From Rhodanobacteraceae bacterium (GTDB lineage Bacteria; Pseudomonadota; Gammaproteobacteria; Xanthomonadales; SZUA-5): 64,000 nucleotides of DNA. Under the pieces are notes generated by a model. It was not told where the DNA came from. It did not search any database and worked only from the letters and a program-made list of their open reading frames with translations. The DNA is taken from positions 268,202 to 332,201 of the forward strand of contig JACKOW010000005.1 of assembly GCA_024234055.1 (NCBI GenBank), given 5' to 3'. Both the position numbers and the translations under genes were made by a program. Below are positions 52,043-61,227 of the stretch, piece by piece (positions within the stretch are counted from its first letter, which is position 1; each line of letters begins with the position of its first letter).

Positions 52043-53176
52043 ATGTACAAGTCGACCCCATTCGTTCCCTGCATTTCCCTGCTGTTCTCAGCCTCAGTCC
52101 TGGCAGCGCCACCGCCCGGTCCCTTGATTGTCGATACCGGCGTTGCCAGCAATGGCGTACTGGCCGCAGTCGTGCCCGACGATGGTTTGCCGCTGGTGGT
52201 GTTCCAGGGCAGCGGAGCGGTGATCCAGACCTACAAGTGCTTTGCCGCCGACTGCAGCAGCGGTGGCAGCCTGGCCAATCTGGTGCCACTCACTGCAAGG
52301 CGTATCCGCGTTGCCTTGGGTAGCGATGGGCTGCCGGTGATCGGCCTGTCCATCGCCAATTCGGGATTGCGCATGCTGAAATGCGGCAACTTTTCCTGCA
52401 CCGGCGGCACCACACTCAAGGTGCTGGACGGCGCCAATCTCGGCGCCATCACCGACCACGACCTGATCATCCCCGCCGATGGATTGCCCATATTCGCCTA
52501 CAACGACGGTAACAATGGCGACCTGAAAGTGGCGCGCTGCAACGACGGTGGCTGCAGTTCGGCTCAGGTCAGCGTGGTCGACAGTCTGGGATCGGTGGGA
52601 ACCGCGCCAGCGATCACGCTGGTCAACGGTTTGCCGCAGATCGCCTACGACGCCAACTCCAATGCGCTGCGTCTCGCCATCTGTTCCGACCTGGCCTGCT
52701 CGCGTCCCGCCAGCTTCGTCAATCTCGTCGCGGACAATCCCGACGATACGGCGATGCTGACCGGCCGCAATGGTGCCGCCATGATCGCCTACAAGCATGA
52801 TGTGGCCTTGAGCGATTCGCTCAAGCTGGTCCAGTGCAACAACAGTGCCTGCACTGCACCGACCGTGCGCCAGCTGGACAGTATCGAGTTCGGCCTGGGT
52901 CTGGGCGACGGCGTCGAAATGATCAGTGGTGCCGATGGCCTGCCGGTCTTGAGCTATGTGGACCAGAGCTTCGGCACGATCAAGCTGCTGCGCTGTACGC
53001 GCCAGGACTGCGCCACCAGCACCATCACCACGCTGCACGCGCCGGCCACCGCCGTGTTGAGCACCAACGCCGCCACCGCACTGGCCATGAGCGCGCAGGG
53101 CACCCCAGTGGTTGGTTATGGCGTGTCAGGCGCTTCCTTGACGCTGAGTGTGTGCAATACGCGGGGCTGCCTCTGA
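52043..53176 (+). CDS. Secreted Cys-pair repeat protein, likely beta-propeller
   Basis: A 377-residue exported protein (signal MYKSTPFVPCISLLFSASVLAA) composed of six or seven repeats of about 50 residues. The core is DGLPxxxY then LKxxxCxxxxC. Examples are DGLPIFAYNDGNNGDLKVARCNDGGC, LPQIAYDANSNALRLAICSDLAC and DGLPVLSYVDQSFGTIKLLRCTRQDC. Each repeat has a C-x3/4-C pair, presumably a disulfide per blade. I recognise no enzymatic motif; a propeller-type binding protein is the best reading. It has no operon partner. Confidence 0.7.
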   Translation: MYKSTPFVPCISLLFSASVLAAPPPGPLIVDTGVASNGVLAAVVPDDGLPLVVFQGSGAVIQTYKCFAADCSSGGSLANLVPLTARRIRVALGSDGLPVIGLSIANSGLRMLKCGNFSCTGGTTLKVLDGANLGAITDHDLIIPADGLPIFAYNDGNNGDLKVARCNDGGCSSAQVSVVDSLGSVGTAPAITLVNGLPQIAYDANSNALRLAICSDLACSRPASFVNLVADNPDDTAMLTGRNGAAMIAYKHDVALSDSLKLVQCNNSACTAPTVRQLDSIEFGLGLGDGVEMISGADGLPVLSYVDQSFGTIKLLRCTRQDCATSTITTLHAPATAVLSTNAATALAMSAQGTPVVGYGVSGASLTLSVCNTRGCL

Positions 53177-53356
53177 ACACGACGACGCCTGGCTTCTGGC
53201 AGGCGCCTGTGGGTGCGGGCTTTGCCCGCGATTGCCGGGCCCGGGGCCCCGCCCGGCCAGTCGCGGATGAATCCGCTCCCACAGCTTTAGGCGTCTGGCG
53301 CTCTTCCCCTTTTCCTTTTTCCTTTTTCCTTTTTCCTTCTCCTTTTTCCAATCAAA
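53177..53356. repeat. REP palindrome and CCTTTTT heptamers
   Basis: A CCTGTGGGTGCGGGCTTTGC ... GCGGATGAATCCGCTCCCAC palindrome (about 53207-53283) is followed by about six CCTTTTT heptamers (53307-53347) that end ten bases from the 3' end of the AAA ATPase gene. Confidence 0.85.
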
Positions 53357-55102
53357 TCAGGCCTTGCCCAGCAACCGCATGATTTCCTTGAAGCGCAGCT
53401 GCAGGCCTTCGCGGTCGCCATGCTCCTTGAGCATGGCCAGGGCGCTCGGCACCAGGAAGGCGCGGTCGGTGCATTCGATGATCGCCGCGATTTCCTGCAT
53501 CTCGCGCTCCAGCGACTGAGTCGAAGGCAGGAAGCCTTCGAAGGTCGAGGCCAGCCGGTCCTTGGTGAGCTTGTCCTCGTTGGCCAACAGGGCCTCGCGC
53601 CAGGCGCGGCCGACCAGGGCTTCGATGTCGGCACCGGAGAGGTCGCCGACAAAGGGCACGTCGGGCACATCTTCGGGGGCCAGCACGGCACCGAATTTCT
53701 TGGCGATGACCACGAAATAGGCGCGGATTTCGTCCTGGGTCTGCGGGTAGAACAGCGGAATGTGGATCTCGGCGCGGCCCTGGCGCTTGATGTCGATGGG
53801 TAGCAGGTCCGGGCGCGCGGTCAGCAGCATCCACACGATCTTGCCGCGGTAGTCGGTGTCGCCCATGGCATTGGCGATCATGCCGAAGACCCGGCTGCCG
53901 ACGCCGGAATCACCCCCCGATTCACGCTGGCCGAGCATGGCGTCGGCCTCGTCGATAATCACCATCACCGGACCCATGCCGCGCAGTACACCGAGCACGC
54001 GCTGCAGATTGGCTTCGGTTTCGCCCACATACTTGCTGCGGAAATTCTTCAGCGTGACGCAAGGCATGCCGATCGAGCCGGCGAGGCAAGTGGCCAGGAA
54101 GGTCTTGCCGGTGCCCACCGGCCCGTTGAACAGATAGCCCATCGGGGCCACATCGGCGCGGCCGCGACGGATGATCTCGGCATCATCCAGCAAGCGCTTC
54201 TTGGCCGCTTCATGACCCACCACGCGCTCCAACCCGTACTTGGGTTCGACAAACTCCAGCAAGTCCTGGGCCTGGCGCTCGATCAGCTGTTTCTTGCGCG
54301 CCTTGAAGCGCTTCTCGTCCAGGCGCTGGCCACTGCGGCGCGCGCTTTCCACCAGCACGGCGAGATCGGCGAGGGTCACCGCAGCAGTGAGCTTGGCGAG
54401 TTGTTCGACCGTGAAGTCGGAGAAGCTGGAAACATCGACGTCGGTGGTGATCGACTGGAGGAAACGCAGCCGCGCCGGCTCGTCGGGCAGCTCGATCTCG
54501 ATGGCGTTGACGTGCGGCGAGCCGACCAGACGATCGTGAAAATCCGCCAGGCGCTCGTCGATCAGCACAAAGGCCATGTTGCTGCGTTTGACATAGGGAT
54601 TGGCCGCCCACTTCAGCAGCGTCACCAGATTGGCAGCAGTGCTGGCGGTGCCGCGCTCCGGATCGGGCACGACAAAGGATGCAAAGTCGAACAGGATGGC
54701 GATCTTGATGCGGTCCGCCTCCTTGGCAGTCAGGTTTTCGAGCACCATGCGATCGAGCATGAACAGGGCCTGCGCCGGGTCGCGCGGCATGCGCTCGGGA
54801 TCACCCAGGCGGCGCGACACCCAGCCCACCATCTGTCGCTGGCGTTCGACATCGCCACCGGCATAGGCCTTGATGCCGTGAGCCAGATCGAAGCCCAGCA
54901 CCAGATCGAAGCGCCCGAACATCTGCGTGGCCAGAAACTCGTTGACCGAGCCATAGCGTGGCTTCTCGCCGTTCGGAATCTCGACCAGATCGCTGGTATT
55001 GCCGTGCAGCACGTACATCGCCGAGGTGCCGGCGAAATAGAGATCCGCCAGGCGCTGCGCCCAGGCCGGCAGTTGGGCCGGCAATCCGTTCACCGTGGAC
55101 AT
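53357..55102 (-). CDS. AAA+ ATPase of unknown role
   Basis: A 581-residue AAA protein. The N-terminal ~270 residues contain a degenerate NTPase-like region (MYVLHGNTSDLV...LGFDLAHGIKAYAGGD...IKIAILFDFASFVVPD) with no Walker A. The C-terminal domain is a complete classic AAA module: LFNGPVGTGKT (Walker A), VMVIIDEADAML (Walker B), GSRVFGMIANAM and TARPDLLPIDIKRQGRAEIHIPLFYP (sensor-1/arginine-finger region), then a helical lid. It resembles CDC48/FtsH-type modules but has no protease or N-domain. No neighbour suggests its substrate. Confidence 0.82.
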   Translation of the reverse strand: MSTVNGLPAQLPAWAQRLADLYFAGTSAMYVLHGNTSDLVEIPNGEKPRYGSVNEFLATQMFGRFDLVLGFDLAHGIKAYAGGDVERQRQMVGWVSRRLGDPERMPRDPAQALFMLDRMVLENLTAKEADRIKIAILFDFASFVVPDPERGTASTAANLVTLLKWAANPYVKRSNMAFVLIDERLADFHDRLVGSPHVNAIEIELPDEPARLRFLQSITTDVDVSSFSDFTVEQLAKLTAAVTLADLAVLVESARRSGQRLDEKRFKARKKQLIERQAQDLLEFVEPKYGLERVVGHEAAKKRLLDDAEIIRRGRADVAPMGYLFNGPVGTGKTFLATCLAGSIGMPCVTLKNFRSKYVGETEANLQRVLGVLRGMGPVMVIIDEADAMLGQRESGGDSGVGSRVFGMIANAMGDTDYRGKIVWMLLTARPDLLPIDIKRQGRAEIHIPLFYPQTQDEIRAYFVVIAKKFGAVLAPEDVPDVPFVGDLSGADIEALVGRAWREALLANEDKLTKDRLASTFEGFLPSTQSLEREMQEIAAIIECTDRAFLVPSALAMLKEHGDREGLQLRFKEIMRLLGKA

Positions 55103-55702
55103 TGAGCAGGTCTCCGCATTCGAACCAGACCCCGATGATGCCCTGAGAGCGCCGTCGGCGCTTGGGGCGGGGCGCTTTGGGGTGGCTCAAAAGCGGGACA
55201 CGAAGGACGCGAAGGAAGAGCAGAAAGGTCGCAAGGAATTGGGATTGGCGTCATTGCAAGCCACCTGTTTCGGCCTGAAACTGCCCACGGGCCATGAACC
55301 CCCGGCGTCATTGCGAGCGTAGCGAAGCAATCCAGGGGTGTGCGGCGCTACCCTGGATTGCTTCGTCGCTGCGCTCCTCGCAATGACGCATCAACAACTT
55401 ACGATATGGGTTCATGGAGAGGAGCGCGTCGCGCCGCACGATTCTGGATTGCGTGTTCCTACGCTCTGAAGCAGTTGGCCGCGGAAAGCTACGGAACAGC
55501 GAACCGTCATTCCCGCGAAAATCAACAATTGGATCCCCGCCGCGGGGATGACGCGTTTCATGGCTCGTGGGGCGCCGAGACGAGGATTTGCAATGACGTC
55601 GGCGACAAGCTTCGCGTCCTGATCCCGGTCTTCCTTCGCGTCCTTGCTGCTTCTCCTTCGCGTCCTTCGCGTCCAATCGCTCTTGGGGCGCGCGCAAGCC
55701 CG
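55103..55702. repeat. Large repeat cluster between the AAA ATPase and tldD
   Basis: Words of the GACACGAAGGACGCGAAGG type at about 55196-55225 are inverted against CTTCGCGTCCTTCGCGTCC at about 55655-55672, bracketing the region. Inside is a composite repeat (55247-55423). Its core is the CATTGCGAGCGTAGCGAAGC ... GCTTCGTCGCTGCG palindrome and its right frame reads CAACTTACGATATGGGTTC. The remaining ~170 bases hold nothing recognisable. Confidence 0.82.
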
Positions 55703-57141
55703 TTACTGCGTACCGCCCACGGTCAGACTGTCGACCCGCAGTGTCGGCTGGCCGACGCCCACGGGCACGCTCTGGCCGTCCTTGCCGCAGACACCGACGC
55801 CCTGGTCGAGTTCCAGGTCGTTGCCAACCATGGATACCCGGGTCAGCACATCGGGGCCATTGCCGATCAGGGTGGCGCCCTTGACCGGCGCGGTGATCTT
55901 GCCGTCTTCGATCAGATAGGCCTCGAGGCCGAAAACACGAACTTGCCGCTGGTGATGTCGACCTGACCACCGCCAAAGTTGGCCGCATACAAGCCCTTCT
56001 TGACCGAACGGATGATCTCCTCACGCTCGTGTGGGCCGGGGCGCATGTAGGTATTGGTCATGCGCGGCATTGGCAGATGGGCGAAGGACTCGCGGCGGCC
56101 GTTGCCGGTGCTGACCGTGCCCATCAGGCGAGCGTTGAGCTTGTCCATGAGATAACCCTTGAGCACGCCGTTCTCGATCAGCGTGGTGCAATGGCTGGGC
56201 GTGCCCTCGTCGTCCACGGTGAGCGAGCCGCGGCGCCCCGGCAGAGTGCCGTCGTCGACCACGGTGACCAGCGGGTTCGCGACCTTCTGGCCGATGCGAC
56301 CGGTGAAGGCGCTGGTGCCCTTGCGGTTGAAGTCGCCTTCCAGACCATGACCGATGGCCTCGTGCAGCAGGATGCCGGGCCAGCCGGAGCCCAGCACCAC
56401 CGTCATGCTGCCCGCTGGCGCCGGCACCGATTCCAGATTCACCAGCGCCTGACGCACCGCCTCGCGCGCATGGGCACGCGCCGCATCGCCCGTCATGATG
56501 TCCTCGAAGCCGCGACGGCCACCGCCACCGGAGAAGCCAGCCTCGCGGCGACCGCCCTGTTCGGCAATGACCTGCACCCGGAACTGCATCAGCGGACGCA
56601 CGTCGGCAGCCAGCGTGCCGTCGGATTGAGCGATCAGAATGGTGTCGGTCTCCGCCGCCAGACTGACCATGACCTGATGCACGCGCGGGTCCAGGCTGCG
56701 GGCATAGGCGTCGATCTCCTTGAGCAGGGCTACCTTGGCCTCGGCGCTGGCGCTGTCGATCGGGTCAAGGGCCGGATACAAAGGCGCAGGCGCCCGCCGC
56801 GCCAGGGGCGCCAGCGTTCCGCTGTGACCGCTGCGGGCGATGGCCCGGGCGCTGCTGGTGGCTTCGATCAGCGCCGCCGAGTCGATGGCGTCGGAATAGG
56901 CAAAGCCGACCTTTTCGCCGGACACCGCACGCACGCCCACACCCTGCTCGATATTGTGCGAGCCCTCCTTGACGATGCCATCCTCCAGCCCCCAACCCTC
57001 GTGGCGAGTGTGCTGAAAATAGAGATCGGCACTATCCACGCCGGGGCCCAGCAAACTGCCCAGCGCCCGCTCAACCAACGGCAGGTCCAGTCCGGAGGAC
57101 AAAAACTGGCGCTCGGCCAGGGCGATCACGGAATCGGTCAT
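55703..57141 (-). pseudogene. tldD: TldD metalloprotease gene with one-base frameshift near its 3' end
   Basis: TldD, with TldE/PmbA, forms a zinc protease acting on unfolded or ribosomally made peptides. The first frame (57141 to 55912) contains LHEAIGHGLEGDFNRKGTSAFTGRIG with the zinc motif HEAIGH and runs to GGGQVDITSGKFVFSAS. There it goes out of frame at about 55921-55926 and stops. Restoring one G gives SEAYLIEDGKITAPVKGATLIGNG...VSMVGNDLELDQGVGVCGKDGQS...GVGQPTLRVDSLTVGGTQ, ending at the TAA 55703-55705, a perfect family C-terminus. That tail includes the Cys that serves as a zinc ligand in the known TldD/E structure. Either a real mutation or a sequencing error. Confidence 0.88.
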
Positions 57142-57454
57142 CAGAAAGCTCGCAGAACTAAGTCTTCTAGCATGATGGCTCTGGCGCAGGATTCAAGGGG
57201 CACGGGGCACGGGGCACGGGGCACGGGAAAGACTCGCACGCCCGAGCACCAGTGGGAGCGGGCTCCGCCCGCGACGGCTTCAGCGTTTCAGGCGATCAGC
57301 AAGTCGCGAGGCACTCAAAGGGCAATCACAAAGGGCGCGGGATTTGTGTCGAACGGGTCTCTCGGGGCTGAACCCAATCGGAGCCCGACAAAGCTGGCCC
57401 CACCGCGGAGCCGGCTCTTCCCCTGCCCCGCGCCCCGCTCCCCGTGCCCCGTCC
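57142..57454. repeat. Intergenic region bounded by facing heptamer arrays
   Basis: Four GGCACGG heptamers at 57199-57226 and, in opposite sense, five CCGCGCC/CCGTGCC-like heptamers at about 57422-57454 enclose a GTGGGAGCGGGCTCCGCCCG palindrome (about 57252-57272) and unremarkable sequence. The second array ends at the amiB stop codon. No gene seen. Confidence 0.75.
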
Positions 57455-58756
57455 TCAGGACGAGGTCGGGATCTTCAGCACTGCGCCCACCCGGACCAGA
57501 TCGCCGTCGATGGCATTGGCCTGGCGGATTTTCGATACCGACACGCCATGACGCACGGCGATTTCGCTCAGCGTCTCGCCGCGGGCCACCACATGGGCGC
57601 GTGACTTGACGTTGGCGGCAATCCAGGTGCCCGGCGGCGGTGCGGCATGGAAGTAATCGCGCACGCCCAGCATCACCGCCTCGGCCACACGCTCGCGGTG
57701 CCGGTTGTCGTTGAGCTTGCGCTCTTCTTCCGGGTTACTGATGAATCCGGTCTCGACCAGCAGCGAGGGCACATCGGGCGAGCGCAGCACCACGAAATTG
57801 GCGCGCTCCACATAGCGCTTGTGGGCCTTGCCCATGCGCGTCAGCGAAGCCAGCACATGCTCGGCAGCCTGGGCGCTGGCCTCCAGCGTGGCCCCTTGAG
57901 ACAGATCCAGCAGCACTGCGGCCAGCATCTTGTCCTTGCCGTTCAGCGACACACCGCCGACCAGATCGGATCGATTCTCGCGCTCGGCCAGATAACGGGC
58001 GGCCTCGTTCGAGGCGCCGCGAGTGCTGAGCGTATACACCGAGGATCCAGCCGCCTTGCGATTCAGGGCCGCGTCGGCGTGGATGGAGACGAACAGATCG
58101 GCCTTGTGGTCGCGGGCCTTCTGGAAGCGCGTCTGCAGCGGGATGAAGACGTCGCTGTCGCGGATCAGCACGGCGCGCATGCCGGGCTCGGCATTGATGC
58201 GCTTGGCCAGCAGCTGCGCCATCTTCAGGGTGACGACCTTCTCATGCGTGCCCTTGGCACCGATGGCACCCGGATCTTCGCCGCCGTGTCCGGCATCAAT
58301 GGCGATCACCACATCGCGGACGGGCAGCGCAGCGGCGCTGGCCACCGTGGTGCTTGCGGTCTGCGCAGGCTGCTTGGGGGCACTGGCCGGAACCATGTCC
58401 ACCACCAGCCGGCGACGGCTGCTGTCGGGCTTGTCGAGCATGAAACTCTTGGGACGCACCGCTTCGGTGAGATCAAAGACGATGCGCAGGCGATCAGCCT
58501 CTGGCTGGCCCGAGCGCACGCTGCGCACCAGGCCCTTGCCGCTGCTGTCGACACTGGATCGTAATCGACCATTGATGACGTCAACCACGAGGCGATCGGG
58601 GCCCGCCAGGGTGAACACGCGATATTCGGCGGTATCCGACAATTCGATGGTGGCGCGGGTGTATTCGTTTCCGGCTCGTACGCGCACCGATTTGACCTCG
58701 GTTGCCGAGGCCATCGATCCAAAACAGAGCATCAGAAACGCCAAGGCGCGGTACAT
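57455..58756 (-). CDS. amiB: N-acetylmuramoyl-L-alanine amidase (AMIN-Amidase_3-LysM)
   Basis: A 433-residue periplasmic cell-separation amidase from ATG 58756, whose N-terminus MYRALAFLMLCFGSMASA is a signal peptide; starts at 58798 or 58852 would lengthen it. Domains are an AMIN domain (VKSVRVRAGNEYTRATIELSDTAEYRVFTLAGPDRLVVDV) and the Amidase_3 zinc catalytic domain (IDAGHGGEDPGAIG, HEKVV, FVSIHADA, LLVETGFISNPEEE). A C-terminal LysM follows (HVVARGETLSEIAVRHGVSVSKIRQANAI). The tsaE-amiB order is the usual gammaproteobacterial one, though mutL does not follow. Confidence 0.95.
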   Translation of the reverse strand: MYRALAFLMLCFGSMASATEVKSVRVRAGNEYTRATIELSDTAEYRVFTLAGPDRLVVDVINGRLRSSVDSSGKGLVRSVRSGQPEADRLRIVFDLTEAVRPKSFMLDKPDSSRRRLVVDMVPASAPKQPAQTASTTVASAAALPVRDVVIAIDAGHGGEDPGAIGAKGTHEKVVTLKMAQLLAKRINAEPGMRAVLIRDSDVFIPLQTRFQKARDHKADLFVSIHADAALNRKAAGSSVYTLSTRGASNEAARYLAERENRSDLVGGVSLNGKDKMLAAVLLDLSQGATLEASAQAAEHVLASLTRMGKAHKRYVERANFVVLRSPDVPSLLVETGFISNPEEERKLNDNRHRERVAEAVMLGVRDYFHAAPPPGTWIAANVKSRAHVVARGETLSEIAVRHGVSVSKIRQANAIDGDLVRVGAVLKIPTSS

Positions 58757-58852
58757 CGACTCAGGCTTCCATTTCCCAGGATGGACATTGAACCCCATAA
58801 GCGCCCCTGCTGACAAGTCTTTTTTGTTACTAATCCAATGCTTAGCCAACAT

Positions 58853-59083
58853 ACTTGAACGGTTGCTTTACCAGTGGCGCGATATTGCACGGATTACCGG
58901 ACGGCATTCGCCCCATTCTCCGTATCGATGCAATCAGTACCCTGAACGTCACTGCGAGCCACCTGTATCGTTCGACACTGCGCAGGGGCCATGAACCCCG
59001 AGCTTGACTGTAGGAGCGACCTCGCGTCGCGACCGGCGAGTCGCATGGCCACAGCAGTGGTCGCGCCGCAAAGGGCGCTCCTA
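58853..59083. repeat. Composite-repeat left frame plus GTAGGAGCG palindrome reaching into tsaE
   Basis: An A/T-rich stretch just upstream of amiB (about 58820-58850) may hold its promoter. 58946-58998 is the left frame of the composite repeat (CACTGCGAGCCACCTGTATC, GGGGCCATGAACCCC). 58999-59083 is the GTAGGAGCGACCTCGCGTCG ... GGCGCTCCTAC palindrome. The last three bases of that palindrome's GTAGGAGCG word, read on the minus strand, form the tsaE TAG stop. Confidence 0.8.
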
Positions 59084-59596
59084 CGGACCAACGAAGTCGG
59101 CGCTGCGCCGGATTGCTTCGCCCCGCCAAAGCCTGCCCGCCCGCAATGCCGCCAGCCAGCGCGCGCCTTCGGCGCTGCCGGAACTCAGCCGGACTTCCCG
59201 ACCCTCGGCCACGTGCTCTATCGATATCAAGAGATCGGCATGGTCCAGGCGACCTTCGGCGCGCTCGGGCCATTCGACCAACAATAGTTCGTCTGCGCGA
59301 TCGTGTTCGCGCAGGCCCAGGGCCTCGAGCTCGTCACCCGAACCCAGGCGATAGAGATCCCAGTGGCTGACCCGCAGGCGCTCGGTGATATAGGGCTCAA
59401 TCAGGGTGTAGGTCGGGCTCTTGACCCGACCGTCGTAGCCCAATCCACGCAACAGACCGCGCACCAGACAGGTCTTGCCGGCGCCGAGGTTTCCGGACAG
59501 GCAGATCAGTCCGGGGCCGACCACACCGGCCAGCTGTCGCCCCAGCTCCAGTGTGGCCGCTTCGTCCACCAGATGCAGGCACAGATCCTCGCTCAT
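59081..59596 (-). CDS. tsaE: tRNA threonylcarbamoyladenosine biosynthesis ATPase
   Basis: A 171-residue ATPase needed for t6A37 modification of tRNA. It has LICLSGNLGAGKTCLVRGLLRGLG (Walker A), VKSPTYTLIEPY, HWDLYRLGSGDELEALGL and LLLVEWPERAEG. The family region ends near GARWLAALRAG; the following ~17 residues (RLWRGEAIRRSADFVGP) are encoded next to, and terminated within, a REP palindrome. The start overlaps the nnr stop as ATGA. Confidence 0.93.
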   Translation of the reverse strand: MSEDLCLHLVDEAATLELGRQLAGVVGPGLICLSGNLGAGKTCLVRGLLRGLGYDGRVKSPTYTLIEPYITERLRVSHWDLYRLGSGDELEALGLREHDRADELLLVEWPERAEGRLDHADLLISIEHVAEGREVRLSSGSAEGARWLAALRAGRLWRGEAIRRSADFVGP

Positions 59597-61094
59597 GCAG
59601 GATTGGCCATGGTCCGCAGATAGGGCATCAGATCGCCGGCCAGCGTGCCGCGCTCCCCACCAGCATCGGCCGCTGCAGCAGCGGCCAACGCGTGCAGCAG
59701 AACCCCGGCACGCGCGGCATTGGCGGCACTGAGACCCTGGGCAATCAGCCCGCCGATCACGCCGGCGAGCACATCGCCACTGCCACCGGTGGCGAGCGCC
59801 GGATTGGCATAGGGAGAAATGGTCAGATTCTGTGGGCTTTCGCAGATCAGGGTGCCGGCGCCCTTGAGCACCACGGTGGCCTGGAAATACTCGGCCAGGC
59901 GCTGGGCAGCACCGAAACGATCGGCCTGAATCTCCTTGCTGCTGCAATCCAGCAGACGCGCGGCCTCGCCGGGATGGGGCGTGATCACTACCTCCTCGGG
60001 CAGCACGCAAGCCGCCTGCGCGAGCAGATTCAATGCGTCGGCATCCATGACGATGGGCAAGCCGCGCTCGGTGACCGTCGCCAGCAGGCTCTGCGACCAG
60101 GCGCTCTGTCCCAGGCCCGGACCGACCACGATCACGGTGGCCTTGTCCAGCATCGATTCCAGATCGCCCGGCCCGGCGACCGCCCGCACCATCAGCTCGG
60201 GGCGGGCCGACAGGATCGGCTGGACGTGCGCCGCGCGCGGGTGGCGACGCTGACCAGACCGGCACCGATGCGCGCCGCCGCTTCCGAAGCCAGGCGCACC
60301 GCTCCGCCATAGCCCTCGTCGCCCCCCACCACCAGGACGTGGCCATAGTGTCCCTTGTGCGCGCTGCGCTTGCGGCGCGGCAGCCAGGGCCCCAGGTCCT
60401 GCGGACGCAGCACCCGGGCCGCCGCCGGCACACAGGCGAACAGCACCTTGGGCAAATCCAGGTCGTCTACGATCACCTCGCCCACCAGTCCCGGCGCCTC
60501 GCCGGTCAGCAGGCCCTGCTTGAGGCCGATGAAACTGAGCGTGACCTCGGCGCATACCGCCACACCGGGGCAGGAACCGGTGTCGGCATCCACCCCGGAG
60601 GGGACGTCCAGCGCCAGCACCGGCGCCGTTTGCGCATTCATGGCCTCGATCAGGCTGGCGTGGGCGCCCAGCGGCGGGCGCGTGAGGCCGATACCGAACA
60701 GCGCATCGATGACCAGATCAAATCCGGCCAGTTCGCCACTGAAGATCGACATCTGGCCACCGCCCTCACGCCAGGCCGCGCAGGCATGGGCCGCCTCACC
60801 GTGGGCTGGCAGGGCCTGATCGGGCGCATACAGATAGACATCGCGACGGGCTTCTGCCAGCAAGCGCGCGACCACATAGCCATCGCCGCCATTGTTGCCG
60901 GTGCCGCAGACCACCGCGATGCGCTGCGCCAAGGGGTAACGCTGTCGAACCAGGGCGGCGGCGGCGCGCCCGGCACGCGCCATCAATTCGTCACCCGGCA
61001 ATTCGAAGGAGGCACCTGCCAGTCGGTCGAGCTCGCGCGATTGAGCTACGTTGTAAGCCAGTTCGGGTAGCGCAGTCGTGTTCGGCTTGGACAT
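59593..61094 (-). pseudogene. nnr: Bifunctional NAD(P)H-hydrate epimerase/dehydratase, frameshifted
   Basis: Nnr repairs hydrated NAD(P)H: the N-terminal YjeF_N domain epimerises, the C-terminal domain dehydrates with ADP. The first frame (start ATG 61094) has AVVCGTGNNGGDGYVVARLL, VLALDVPSGVDADTG and LSFIGLKQGLLTG, and runs into GGDEGYGGAVRLASEAAARIGAGLVSVATRA, then stops at 60192. The second frame continues AHVQPILSARPELMVRAV...PHPGEAARLL...LKGAGTLI...GGSGDVLAGVIGGLIAQG to 59593. The two frames join within a CCGCGCGCGG run at about 60231-60241, where two extra bases (CG) restore the frame if removed. Likely a slippage or sequencing artefact; otherwise the dehydratase would be lost. Confidence 0.9.
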
Positions 61095-61227
61095 GTCAGA
61101 CACCGGAAGGGGCGAAACCGCCCGAAACAACGCCTGAGTATACTGAGCGACGTCGGCCGCACCGGCCCGATCCCAACGCCCGCTGGTCATCGGACTTCGG
61201 GCCTCGATCACAGGAGATTCCGAGCGC
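61095..61227. promoter_or_regulatory. Divergent promoter region of nnr and queG
   Basis: The 133 bases between the divergent starts of nnr and queG must hold both promoters. No clear sigma-70 pair can be picked, although TATACTGAGC near 61140 is a plausible -10 region for the minus-strand operon. Confidence 0.35.
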
